A stretch of 64,000 nucleotides of DNA, taken from contig JAAOMT010000620.1 in the NCBI GenBank assembly GCA_016748015.1, forward strand, positions 617,516-681,515, written 5' to 3'. Source of the stretch: Geosiphon pyriformis (Eukaryota; Glomeromycota; Glomeromycetes; Archaeosporales; Geosiphonaceae). The notes under the pieces were generated by a model. The model saw nothing but the letters and a program-made list of their open reading frames with translations, was not told the DNA's origin and made no database searches. Shown piece after piece: positions 12,001 to 23,900 of this stretch; positions within the stretch are counted from its first letter, which is position 1, and every line of letters begins with the position of its first letter. The position numbers and the translations under genes are program-made.

Positions 12001-13782
12001 ATAGGACGTGTATTTGTCAGAACACCTTCCCATTTATAAGGTTTGGGAATCATCAAGACCCATGCTTCTTTCCAAGAGCCAGGCACCAATTCTCTAGACA
12101 AACAAGAGTTTAAAAGCACCAGCAACATATTTAGAACAGACCTATCACAGTGTTTCCAAAGCTCATTTGAAATACCCGACAAACTAGCTGCTTTACCATT
12201 TGGAAGCTCAGAAACCACTCCGAAGAACTCATCATACCCAATTGGGCACATAACCCCAGAAAAAGCCTCATCAAAAACATACTCCAATAGTTGATATTGG
12301 CAATGCCAATCAACCAAGATATTATTAACCACCTGATGCTTTCTAGTCCAACTCTCCATGATTGCATCCACCTTAGACTTAACCAGATCAGGTTCCAAAA
12401 CCAACTCATCATCAACCACCAAATGATCCAATACAACCTTTCGAAACAGATGTTCTAATACACTTCTTATCATATGACCCTTATTCATTTCAAAGCTTTC
12501 CATCCTCCTGCTTATGGCAGACCTGATGTTTGTCTTTTTAGTGCTCTGAGACTCAACAAGCTTGGATGCCCGATAAGATTTTCTAACACCCAAAAGAGCA
12601 GAATGAACATGACCAGATTCCACACCAGAGTCCACCAGATTCTGAACGATTGAAGCATTAATACTGTCCACAAAAGCCCAACGTTTCATAAGAGAAGCAA
12701 AATCCACAGCACACCCCACACGAGACGCCTTAATAATCTTCAAAACCAGAAGCTCCAATTTGTGAAACCTCAAGGAATCTTTAGTAAAAACATTATTAAA
12801 TTCCTTGAACCATTTTTTTTTGAATACCTCACCAGCTGAAAGAACCATTATCTTGTGAACAACACTCCACATTGCATCCAAATCCGAAAGCTTCGCAGAG
12901 GCAGCAAACTCATTTGAGAACATTGTAGTATTGGCCAATGTAACACCTTTAAAACTTATTTAATCTCATCAGCACTCTTGAAATCAAATTTCCATCAGTT
13001 CTTATTTGCTTGCCTGTGAAGAAAGTTTAACTGCATATCCAAAAGCCCACCCAAACCTACAGCCATTGAAACAGCCTGGTAATCCATGTCAAAATGCTTA
13101 CTGACATCCAAAACCTCACGATTTACTATTGCATTGACCAAATTTGGAGAAACAAACACATAATCAATTGTCTTCATGACACCCCTAGAATTTGCCCAGG
13201 TGGACAATTTTGAAGCTGGGCTTCCAGCCAAAGAATTCACCAGACCCAAGTCCAGACACTTTTTAAAACTTGCATACTTACAAGAACTGTTTTCATTAAA
13301 ATTACCACCGAGAACAATAAAGAAAGATTCATTAACAGCTTTTGCAATGAGAGAGTTGACTTCACCAGCTTGAGAAAACTGAACTGCTAAAGAAGCACTA
13401 GCATATAGTCCCAGAATAGACACCAAAAGTTTATTTTTGAAAAGTAACTTAATAGACAAGAGCCAACCAGGCACTTCTGAGATCCTGCACACATGTCTTA
13501 CCAAAGAAGAATTTATGACGACCACAACACCAGCACCCAAATAGCCAGATTCCAGGCCAGAAGTAAATACCCACACACCATCAAATTTGTTAACAATCTA
13601 GGGACAAATCTTCCCTTTTAATTTTGATTCTGTAAAAATAGAAATTAAATTGTTCTTTTCCATATGCCAATGAATGATATCGTCCTGTTTTGCAGGATTG
13701 TTCATTCCTCTGATGTTGCAAGTAGCAATATTCCAAACCAGATTGTTTATTGAGAAGAAAAAAAATTTGAACCCACACCAAA
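9066..13782 (-). pseudogene. LINE ORF2: endonuclease, reverse transcriptase, RNase H, zinc finger; interrupted
   Basis: The endonuclease starts at ATCNIRGMNNPAKQ (about 13720) with the catalytic Glu in FTESKL. It continues with GGNFNE, IDYVFVS and MDYQAVS, the usual GDFN and DHxAV appearing as GNFN and DYxAV. Reverse transcriptase occupies 12938-10542: WVLMIPKP, then FQDIQKVYNSVSW (usual YDSV), GLDQGKVFSLLFW, and an intact AFVDDTIW catalytic box. A TGA follows KKRESH at 11244. RNase H lies at 10448-9645 (VYMNGSL, where TDG is usual; LFSDSQLA; VKSHSGIPGNECAD). The C-terminal finger at 9614 is CLYCGEIEVLDHAFSC. The ORF2 start codon reads ATA here instead of ATG. Confidence 0.85.
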
Positions 13783-15649
13783 ACTGTCTATTTTGACCGA
13801 AAGGCCCAGAACTGTTTCCATCAGACATTTCATGCTGTCTTCCAACTTGGATACCAAAGATACATCAAAAGACATCACTCCCAAAACAACCTCACCACTA
13901 GTGGCTGCACCTGAACCCTTACTCATCACTATATCTGCTCCTTGATTCTGTGATGAAGGGGTCACCAATGGCTAACATCCAGGACTTGGCTGGAAAACCA
14001 TTGGCCCAAGTACATCCAACCTTTTAGCCAGCTTACCCATCTGCTCCGCGAGGCTGGCAAGACTGTGCTCAAGAGTGACAAACCTATTGTTGACTTCTGT
14101 CAAAACTGGCAGGAATGGCTCCATCTCCGAAGAGGAACCAGATTTCGCCGAAACATTACGTCCAGAGAGAGGGGGAAAAGAAGACTTACTAGCAATCTTT
14201 GCCCAAGAGAGACCACCAAAAGAGACTGGACGAGCAACTGGAGCTGACTGTTTGGCATAGATGGCTGCCAATCTGCTCTTATCTGTGTCAGACAGGACTC
14301 TATGCAAAGACAAACCTGAAGAAACTTTCCCACCAACCACACAGCCCAATGATGTATGGCCCAATTTTCCACACTTGGCATACTTAGCTAAGACAAGATG
14401 AAACCAGCATAGATTGGTGTCCTTCAATATTGGCGTGGTTCCCACGATGGCATCTAATGACTCAGTAGAATCAAAACAGATGACAGCACATTTAGTCCTA
14501 ACATATGTAACCGAATGATGATCGATGACACACATCTTCCCACTCACTGAACCAATAAAATCCCAGATGTCATGAGCAGTCATTCCCATTGGCAGAGTAT
14601 AGAGCAGCACTCTATGCTGGTCCCTTGCGTCTCATGATTCTTTGTCCAAATCCGATCTAGCTACTCGCACAGCATCCTTCCCGATTAAGATTGACCACTT
14701 TGCCATGACCAAATCGGCATAACCTGATTGCTCAAACTCCACCACAGTTTTCTGCCACAGCCCCACCAATTACATCTTGATCGACTTAATTATTCCAAAC
14801 TCGGAGAGTGCAGTGTGCACAGCCTCAGCTGATATTTCAACCAGAATTTTTTTTAACACCACAGCCTGATTTGAGCAACCAGCAGATTTCTTAAGATCGG
14901 TGTTTACCATGATTTTCGCATCCTTAGTCTTTTTAGAAGCCTGTGCCAAACTCGATTCGGATGTAAATGTCGCTCTGATGATCCCAGCAAATTTTGAGGG
15001 GGTAGAGGCCCCCCCCAAAACTATTGATATCTGAAAATAATTTCCTGACTGCAAAAAGTTTCTCTTGAGAAGATTTACCAGTCATTTTTTCCAACCCAAT
15101 ATCTAGAGCAAATGACTTACAAACAGGGACATTAACCAGATTTCTCAAAGAAGGAGGAAGTTCCAAATGGCCACCTGACAGAACATCACCATCATTATTA
15201 TCACCCAGAAAATTAATTTTGCCCAGAGGTTTACCCAAAGCTTGCTTAATAACTATCTTGGGCCCTTTTGGTGTTTGGTTAACGTCTTTCCCTTCCAAAA
15301 GATCACCTTTTCCATAATCTACACTAGTTTCCTCAATTAAAAACTTCTCTTCCATGTCCACACTGTCAGATTCAGTAGTATCCCCAGCCTCAGACCCCCA
15401 AGAACCACCAACCACTTTATTAGACACAACCATTTTTTGAGCAGCACCATCTTTTAGAACACCATCTTTCCTCTTTTTTCTAGAAGCAATGTTCTTACTA
15501 ACAGTATCAACACTAAAGTCCTTGGCAGACTCCTTTATTACAGCAATATTGAGACCAACAATGGTTTTGTAATCAAGCAGAAAAAGTTTGAATTTATCGT
15601 ACTGAATTGTAAAAAACTTCTTTTCAAAAAACTTTTGGCTCTTTTTCAA
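13747..15649 (-). pseudogene. LINE ORF1 (zinc-knuckle nucleic-acid-binding protein), frameshifted
   Basis: Pieces at 15649-14933, 15054-14770, 14610-13972 and 13968-13747 join into one ORF1. A lysine-rich N-terminal part is followed by an RNA-binding-like region (LLYTLPMGMTAHDIWDFIG...) and a knuckle-like YAKCGKLGHTSLGC, whose first cysteine position is tyrosine in both copies of the family. The C-terminal part is serine-rich with a helical stretch. The first break lies at a run of eight G on the sense strand (plus-strand C run near 15011-15018). An in-frame stop follows KSIKM near 14770. ORF1 chaperones element RNA in related LINEs. Confidence 0.75.
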
Positions 15650-15665
15650 AAATTTGGGATGAAAG

Positions 15666-16650
15666 AAAGAAAGAAGTTTTTTTTAAGTTTTTTTTGCAAA
15701 AAACAAAGCTTTTTTTTATATATTAAAGTTGGCTTCATTTTTTTTCTTTATAATTGCTATTTAATTCTAGTTTTTTGTTTTAATAGAAGATTATAAGAGC
15801 AAAAAAAATAATAATTAGTTTGTATGTTTTTGCAATTTGTATATACTTCTTTTTTATTCTTTTTTTGTGCTTTAGACTGTTTTGAAATTTATTTATGTAT
15901 GTTTTTTTAAATAATATCTAATTAAATCTTCTTATTTTAAGAGTTTTTGTTTATTTTCATAAATTAAAAAATTAAGTTTTGTATTTGAAATTATATTTTT
16001 ACTTTCATTTAGTTGTTCATCTTGACAATATAATAATTGTAATATTGCTTTTATTTTTAATTTTTTTTGTTTTTTTTTCATATTTTGAGCTTTTTTATTT
16101 CTAATTAAATAAATAAAAATAATTAGCACATAAATATAAAATTATACAAAAAAAATGTTAATATATACATACAAATAAGACATTTTGTATTTAAAAAGCT
16201 ATTGATATAAAAAAAAGATAAAACTATTGTATTACTCAAAGTATGTACAGTATATATCTATATTTTTAACCAGTTACACAAAATAATATACACATAACTT
16301 TCTCATATAATCTGTAGTAAAAGGTCCAATTTGTTTATTAGCTATATAAAAGAAAGTAATTTTAAAATACTATAACTCTATCAATACTTGTTCAATTGTT
16401 AAAAGGAAAAACAAGTTTTAATTTTTAAAAACATCTTAAAAAGACTTGTTTGATAGTTTTTGTCTTCTTATACTGTAAAATATGTGAGTTAAGGTAATAT
16501 GCACCATAGCTTTTCAAAAAAAAATTTAATTAAGTAAATTATTAATATGCATAATTTAATTATTAAATTTATTAATATATTAATTTATTAATAAAAAATG
16601 ATTTTTTAAAATTGCAAAAAAACAATTCTTACTTGTGTTTAATAAAATAA
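15666..16650. other. AT-rich spacer between LINE and CWC2
   Basis: Homopolymer-rich AT sequence with no frame that looks coding. The minus frame at 15932-16129 is lysine/asparagine low complexity. Nothing assignable. Confidence 0.6.
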
Positions 16651-16654
16651 ATAA

Positions 16655-16900
16655 TTAAACCGCCGCGATGAAAAGGCTTTATGATCCCGGTTGAATTGTA
16701 TTCGTTGCGGATTGAGAAAGGACTCTGACCACACCTTTTTATGCATTTTCGATTCTGCTGCGAGGAAGGCTGTAGTCGAAGATTGTTGCCTTGATCGGCT
16801 CGAGTGGCTGGTCACGTGTATAAAAGGTATGAGCCGCGTTTATTGTATGTTTAAAAATAATGAAAATAATCACAAAAAAGCAATTTATTATATAATATAA
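16655..16900 (+). mobile_element. LINE 3'-end fragment next to the CWC2 promoter
   Basis: A GC-richer island in AT-rich DNA. It encodes CIRCGLRKDSDHTFLC, the same C-x2-C-x7-H-x4-C finger that ends LINE ORF2 elsewhere in the window. About 60 bp later it jumps to the 3'-UTR box GAGTGGCTGGTCACGTGT followed by an A-rich stretch. So it is a 3' remnant with an internal deletion, or a short derivative of the family. It ends roughly 190 bp before the CWC2 start codon. Confidence 0.65.
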
Positions 16901-17088
16901 GCTCAAATATACGTGATTTAAAGTAAAATCTTATTTCTTAATAATTTATGTTTCACACCGTTTAATAATAATAATTAAAAAAAATATCTTACTGTAAGGA
17001 CAAACGGGAATCAGGCTTATTATCGCAAACTTAGGAAAAGTGAAAGATATTTTTGTATATTCTATTCCGCCCTGAAACTTCCTCTTCC

Positions 17089-19028
17089 ATGAAACCCGCA
17101 AGAAAACAGGCAGGTTATGGCATTTGATATTTTAAAAGTCTAATTCACAATCAATTTGACTTTATTCTTGAATCCAGGTGGACGGCTCTTACCTTAAAGT
17201 AGGACCAAGCAAGGCTGCTCCTGTTGATCGGTCAGGAACATTTTACAACATATGGTATAATAAGTGGACTGGTGGCGACAAGATTCCGAGGTTAGCGAAA
17301 TTCTAAGTTAGTCCTAGCTTTATTCGTCTCATGTCTAATTTAAATTTCAAACAACATAGAGGGGAGAAAGCAAGAACCAGGTGTAACGTTGATCTTGATG
17401 TCGGAGAAACCAAGGGTGATAAAATTCAAAGTACATATTTCTGTCTATACTTTGCGCGTGGTTGTTGTCCATTCGGGTGAGTTATCTCACAACTTGACGC
17501 GTTATTCTTTGTTTTTTAACTGGTTTCTGAGGTTACCTTCATCATTATCATTATCCTAATTCCTTTTCCTTTTTCCAGATACGAATGCAGTTATTGGCAT
17601 AGAATACCTTCAGAGGAAGATCTCGTTGACTCCACAATTGACTCATTCGGACGTGATAAATTTAATGAGTACCGGGAAGACATGGGTGGTGTAGGATCTT
17701 TTAACCGAGAGAATCGAACTCTTTATGTTGGCCATGTTTCCATTGGGCCTGATATGGAGGTATAATTTTCGTGGCTATTTTATTTGGCTCATTAAAATTT
17801 CAATTTCAATTTTTTTATACTAAAATTCATCAATACTCTGACCAGGAAACTGTACGAAAACATTTTAGTGATTGGGGGGAGATAGAAAAAGGTGGTTATA
17901 AAGTTTAAAATGAGCATTGCTGAAAATCTTCCTGCCGCTTTCTTGGAATCTGATGTTTTTTATTTCTCAGTAAAGATCTTAAAAGACAAAGGGGTGGCCT
18001 TTGTAACATATAAAAGTTCATTAAATGCTGAATTTGCTAAAGAAGCAATGAGTAATCAGAGCTTAGATCATAATGAGGTACGTTTATTAATAATAAGCCT
18101 TGATCATTATTAACTCACTAGTTATGATATCTTTTTTGCTAAATTTACCCGTCAATTTTTTCTTTTGGTGTTCAACAGGTCCTTAATGTTCGGTAAGCAG
18201 AATCATCTATGCTATAATTGAGTACATACCATGATTATAATTGTTTTCTCATTTTTTCCTGTTAGATGGGCAACAGATGATCCGAATCCAAAGGCTAAAG
18301 CAGAATATAAGCGCAAAGCTGAGGCAATGGCTGCGCAAGCTGTTCAAAAAAACTTACCAGCAGAATTTACTTCAGGAAATTCTGAATATGAGAGCAAGCG
18401 TCCTAGAATAAGTCAAGCTATTGTTGACCCTGAAGTTTATGGGATAGAAGGATATGAAACTCCACCGGAACCAACATATTCTTCTAGTATGGAAGGTCTA
18501 GGACATACAAATCCCTCGAACTTACAAGGGTCTTTCTCCAGCACGGGTGCATCTTTTGAAAGAGGGAAAATTATTTCAGAAGAAACCTTACAAACCTTAA
18601 GATCATTGTCAATGCCTAATCGGAATCCTAATGCGCATTCCCTGCGTGTTAGGTCAAATCCGAAAAATGAAAGAGCTGGGAATGCTTTGAGTGGGTTGGC
18701 GGATTACGGGAGCGACGAGGAAAGTGAATCAGAGAATGGAAATAACAAAAATATGTCAGAGATGCAACTGAAAGACATGAAAGCTGAATCTTTTAAGGAC
18801 AGTGCAGTTGATAACATCGCTATTGAGGTTGCCCTAGCAACTAATTCTGATACTACGGAACAAGATAAAACAAAGCAACAACTAGATGACAAAAATGAGC
18901 CAAAGACTGAATCTGTACTTAGTGATATCTCGAAAAAGGATGCATCTTCTGGAGAGGGAAAAACAGCAAAAGCTAAAGTTCCTGTAACAAGAAAGAGCGA
19001 GAGGATCAAGAAAACCCGCAAGTTGTGA
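17089..19028 (+). CDS. cwc2: Pre-mRNA-splicing factor CWC2
   Basis: CWC2 binds U6 snRNA in the catalytic spliceosome as part of the Prp19-linked complex. The model has eight exons: 17089-17109, 17178-17290, 17360-17476, 17579-17759, 17846-17891, 17971-18077, 18179-18192, 18266-19028. They total 1362 nt, 453 aa, with all phases agreeing. The N-terminal torus half has [17 protein letters not shown] finger follows ([21 protein letters not shown]), then [10 protein letters not shown] and an RRM ([10 protein letters not shown] ... GVAFVTYK). [12 protein letters not shown] matches yeast Cwc2. The last 240 residues are a disordered acidic/basic tail ending in a [10 protein letters not shown]-type run. 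Intron 1 reads in frame only with a GC donor; exon 7 is 14 nt. The donor of exon 5 could shift by 3 nt. Confidence 0.92.
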
Positions 19029-19380
19029 AAATCAAAATTTTGTTAAGAACTTTTTCTAGCATCCTTTATTTAAAATATTTTGAAATACACTCTCAAGATT
19101 TGAGAAAAAACAGCATCTTTATCATTTTGATTCGTTTATTCTCAATATGAATAAAATGCTTCCCATTGTATGTATTTAAAAATTGCAGTCATCCCATTGA
19201 TTGCTTTAGCACAGTATATATATATTTTAATGAGAATTTTATCAGCCGAATTATTTTGCTTGTTTCGATCGAGGCTTTTCATCAATTGTCTTTAAAGAAT
19301 CCGTGATGTTGCAATTATTCGACTTGTTGAAGCTTTTCCTTATCTACCTCTAATATTAACCTACTCTACTCCAAACCACA
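19029..19380. promoter_or_regulatory. Intergenic region between CWC2 and the Gemin5-like gene
   Basis: 352 bp holding the CWC2 3' UTR and the promoter of the next gene. TATATATATTTTAATGAG near 19215 could be an AT-rich core element. No TATA box can be asserted because such motifs are everywhere in this DNA. Confidence 0.3.
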
Positions 19381-22300
19381 ATGAGCCAAGTCTCCCTTTT
19401 GCCTCCTTCCCCCAATTGGAACGCTTCAAAAGCTTGTTCAATTATTGAAGAAGCAAAACTTTTTGTTTATGCAACAAATGAATCTTTGATACTGCTAAAC
19501 TTTGATACTTTCCAATATGTGGGTTGTTTAACTGGTCATCGCGATAGAGTCAATGCTGTAGAAGCTTGTGATTCTTTATGTGTTTCTGGTAGTAATGACA
19601 AGTCGGTACGGTGCTGGGATCTACTTGCACAGAAAGAAATTGGGCTTCTGGAAGGCCATAAAGTACAGTTGAAATGCAGATTTCTCATTAAAGAAACTAC
19701 AAAAATTCATATCAGAGTTCATTTCTGATTTTAAGAATGAAGTTTTGTCCCTTGCTTGGTCAAGTGGCAAAGACTTGATAATATCAGGTTGGAATGTCTA
19801 ACCAAAGGTATCATTTTTTGATAAACCGTTTATAATCTCCAGCTTTGGGTTTCACAGGTGACAAATCTGGAGAAATAATCGTATGGAATCGCAAAGCCAA
19901 TCAAAAGAGCAAATTTTCGCTTCTTAAATCGCCCATATATTGTATTCAGGGTTCACCCAACCATGAAAATACCTTTGCGTTTGGGTAATTACTCGCTCAA
20001 TGCCATATTTTATTCATGACTAAAATTTGATTCTAAATGATTTTTCAAAATGATTTGCAGTTTCCAAAATGGAAGCATCCTGATTGTAAATATCACCTCT
20101 GACCTCAAGCATAAAGTCCTTTACAATCTCCAAGGACATGATCAGGAAATTCATAGCTTGTCTTGGCAGAAACTTTCAGGTAGCTAATCATCCTTTAAAT
20201 TATTAAAATGAAATTTTTCAATTGGATAAATTTATTGTTTCATCTTCGATGATTAGAAATTACCCTTGATCAGAAATGGGGATTACTCGTCTCTGGTTCT
20301 CGTGATAAGACCATCAAAGTATGGAATGTTTCTGAAGAAGTGGCAATAAAATCGATTACACTTCCACAACCCAGCCAAAAATTGACCGAACAACAAAAAT
20401 CTAGATTGTGGCTCGCATTGAGCTGGTTACCTGGCTCAAATAAAATTGTCTCAAGTTCTTTCATGTACGTACGCTAAACTTTTTTCGCATCTCCTTTTTT
20501 TTCCCTTTATTAATCACTAGATTGAACACAATTTTAGGGGAAATCTGATTTTATGGGATCTCGATAGTGGGAAGCCTCAGTATCGATGGTTTGGTAAAGG
20601 ACATAATCGTAGCGTTTTCTCCATCATTATATCGTCGGACGGATCTTTAGCATTCACCATATCAATGGATCGTCAGGTTGGGAAATGATTCCCCATTTCA
20701 TTCATTTTTCACATGTATTTTATTGCCTGGTTTTCTTTTATCCTTGAAAAGATAATCCAATGGAATATAGATGATTTACGACCCCGCCTTGTACTTCCTT
20801 GTCTTTGCCTTGGAGTACATTCTTTGGATATCTCTTCGGCAGATCCATCGAAACTCGCACTTGGGCTTGGTGACAACACTATTCGAATTTGGAATTATGC
20901 GAATCGTGAAAATCCATTTGATTCAATACTCTTGTGGAAAGGCTTAAAAAGCCAAATAACCTGTGTATGTATTGATATTAAGATTTTATCTTCAGAGAAT
21001 AGATATTGGCCTAAAACGCTTTTTTCCCCCTTTAGGTAAAATGGAATCCGAATCAAGAAGGACTTCTTGCTTTTGGAACTTCCATAGGTGCCATCGGTTT
21101 AATGGATGTCTACACTGAACGCTACAAAAATTTTCATTCACATCATACAGGCAAAGTTTACGCACTTGATTGGTGTTTCAAAAATTGGATCAATAAATCT
21201 GAAGCAAACGAAAAAGATGAGAATGGATTGTTCATTTTTAGTTGTGGTGCAGATGGAATCATATATTTCAGTGATACCCATAGGATGACAAAAGCCTCGG
21301 TAAATGTAAATGAATTGATTCAAAATGAAAATCCTGAATGGGTGCAGTCGATCAAGGTTAGTAAGAGTTGTTGAAGACTTTGTTACACCGCATCATCGTT
21401 TCCATCAAAATTTTAAACAGGTGAATTGGATGTGCGACTAGGGAGATTTATCTAGTTTACCTCATCGGACGGAGATAGCAATTCATCCAAAGGGCAAATA
21501 TATTGCAATTGGCAACAAAAATGGATCAATTGAAGTTTTCGAGCTACCTTCTTTCAAAGTGGTCTATCATTTTATTGGACATCACGATTGTATAAATCGC
21601 TTGCAGTGGAATTACGCTGGTAGAACTTTGTCTTTGTTTATAAATTTGTTTACGGCAACTCAATTAATTCAAAGTTCATTAGATGACAGTGATTCTCTTC
21701 TCGCCTCGGGTTCCAATGATTGCAAAATAATGATTCACGATTTTTCTGACATGACCAAACTCTCCGCGATTGGTACCAGTCTTTTTCTTGCGACCCCATA
21801 GAAAGCCTAATTATTTATTCAATTATTATTTTTAGTTTCTATCCCGACTTCATCATGTAAGAAAATCCTTGATAAACACCATAACGGGGTCTCAGATTTA
21901 TCTTGGAGCTCCGTAGATCATAATAAGCTTGTCTCGGCATCATTCGATAGAACAGCGATTGTAAGGAGTCTAATTTCGTTTTGCTATTTACTTTTTTTTT
22001 CCTAAAACCTCAAATCCGATTTTTAATCCCAAAGGTATGGAACGTTTTGGATGGGTCACCAATAGCGTTGTTTCGTGGCCATCAAGGTCGAATATTAAGC
22101 ACAAAATGGAGTATTATGGAGGCTGATCTGGTTTTCACTGGTGGTGATGATCAAATGTGCTTTGCTTGGAGGCCTTCCCAGCATCCTTTCCTTGAAAACT
22201 TGGGTGACATTTATTTTCTGAAATCCGTCTTTTAATAAATCTTTCAATCATTTTACTAATCTTCCACCTTATTAATAACAGAAAATACCAAAAGAATTTC

Positions 22301-23900
22301 AAAAAAACTCAATCGACCTCAAGAGCGTTCAATTTCAAGCAACTCTTCTACTCAAGATTTAACATCATTTACTGAGTCCAATACAGTGATGGATGATGTC
22401 AAACTTCGAGAACACAATCGTAAACATTCCAATCGAACTGGGAGAAAGCAAAAAACAAAAAATCTTCTTCCTTTAAGCACCTTACCAGCTTCGCGGCACA
22501 GCCTTCAGGATGAAACTCTAGAATATATCAAAAGGTCAAAAAATGTGGAATTGGAAAAGGCCATGGAATTTTGGAATAGGAGTCAACCAAAAAATAAAAA
22601 ACCCTCAGAAGATAAAGATCAAGGTGACATAGAGCCTTCTTTGTTTAGTAAACTTCTCTTTGGGGATAGAAAAGAAGTTTTAAAAATAGTTCAACGCGAA
22701 GGTATTTCCTAGAAAGAAATTTGGGTACTTATTTTCCATCAAAGTCAAAGTTAAAAATTTTGATTTTGCTTTACCTTCTAGCCACCAACCATAATACTAT
22801 GGAAACCACCGCTACAATAGCAGGACTAGAAGATATTAACCTTGGAGTGCCATTAGATTTTTGGAGCAACAACTTTAGCTCTTTTTTTGAACGTACCGAA
22901 TCCAGTCCCGGATTTACACCTCAGGATTGGTTAATTCTGGCACTGAGTCCTTCAGGTATGTATATTTAATTCTTTGCTTTGTCCGTCACCCACTCCCCAT
23001 AAAACTTTGATTCATTTAGCGGGTCGAGATGTATGGGAATCAAATGTCTACAAAATGGCTCAAAAGCTTCTTATGAAGAATGAACATCATATGGCCGTCA
23101 TGTATTTCTTGGCGTGTGGTAGTGTCTACGAAGCTGTGGATACGTATCGCAAGGCGAACATGTTTCGGTAGGTTTTGCTTTCACTCTAAAAAACCATCTT
23201 TTACTCCAACAAAATTTCTTACTTTCAGAGAAGCAATTACACTTGCAAAATTACGGCTACCACAAAACGATTCTCTTCTTTTTGATTTGTATTCAGAATG
23301 GGCTCTACAACTGGAAAGTCAGAAAAGATATGAAGAAGCAGCTATGTGGTACTTTGACTATCATTTTTCTGCTCTTCTGACTTGACATAAACCAGTCTTT
23401 TATCTCAAAGGCTTTTTTACCTTAGCCATCTTGCTTCTGAAAAACCAGCCTCCGTTCAAAATGCCCTGAATAACTTTGCCCGCCAAGGGGATCCTTCATC
23501 GTTAAGAATATCAGCTAGTTTAGCCCTGCTACTTAAAGATCAATCTGCCGAAGAGAGGGTGTCGAGATACCAGGAGGATCTGGAAAATCGGTTAGGAAAT
23601 CTATCCATCCCAAATACTGATTTGAATGAGCAGGCAGTTACATCAGAAAAAAGTGCCGAATCTATTGAAATTGACTTGAAGTTGACCACTATAGAAGATA
23701 CAAATTTAGTGGAATTCTTTGAGGGGGACAAAGAACTTGAGAGGAAAGGCAAATCAAAAGAGATTTTGGTTGCTAAAATGGAAGGGGAGCTTTCAAATTT
23801 CCAGAATGACAACCACGAGTCTTTGACCATTTGTAGTAATCTAATGGAAGATCAACATACCCCTGGAGTGGGCACCGAATTAGGGGAGATGCGAGAGTAA
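19381..23900 (+). CDS. Gemin5-like WD40/TPR protein (SMN-complex snRNA-binding subunit homologue)
   Basis: In animals Gemin5 selects snRNAs for Sm-core assembly. Sixteen exons: 19381-19662, 19736-19787, 19858-19984, 20061-20179, 20257-20464, 20538-20676, 20752-20964, 21036-21356, 21442-21772, 21836-21960, 22035-22203, 22282-22701, 22782-22955, 23020-23167, 23229-23348, 23426-23900. They give 3423 nt, 1140 aa in frame. Residues 1 to about 750 are WD40 repeats (GSNDKSVRCWD, GSRDKTIKVWN, GDNTIRIWN, GSNDCKIMIHD, GDDQMCFAWR), matching the double propeller. Residues 880-1010 form a helical TPR-like block (KMAQKLLMKNEHHMAVMYFL, YEAVDTYRKANMFREAI, LYSEWALQLE) resembling the Gemin5 dimerisation region. 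It ends earlier than the human protein (about 1500 aa). Exon 9 needs the acceptor at 21440-21441, otherwise a TAG is read. Confidence 0.82.

Larger units (their letters stand above)
8936..15665 (-). mobile_element. LINE (non-LTR) retrotransposon, left copy, nearly full length, inactive
   Basis: A two-ORF LINE on the minus strand. ORF1 (15649-13747) carries a zinc-knuckle protein; ORF2 (about 13780-9066) carries AP endonuclease, reverse transcriptase, RNase H and a C-terminal zinc finger. The 3' UTR reaches about 8940. It is the same family as 53081-61018: protein blocks align throughout and both 3' UTRs share AGTGGCTAGT. Its flanks carry TTAAGTTTTT near 8923 and near 15683, a weak candidate for a 10-bp target duplication. 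Stops and frameshifts make it dead, though longer frames survive here than in the right copy. Confidence 0.85.

Noticed and set aside
9833-14387. Plus-strand frames inside the left LINE (for example 11247-11777, 176 codons)
   Set aside because: They are antisense shadows of reverse transcriptase and ORF1; the minus-strand frames carry the catalytic motifs.
16655-16900. tRNA-derived SINE with A and B boxes
   Set aside because: GGTTGAATTG resembles a B box only loosely, there is no spaced A box, and the LINE finger and 3' box explain the sequence.
18704-19021. 105-codon minus frame across the CWC2 tail
   Set aside because: Antisense of the acidic/basic disordered C-terminus.
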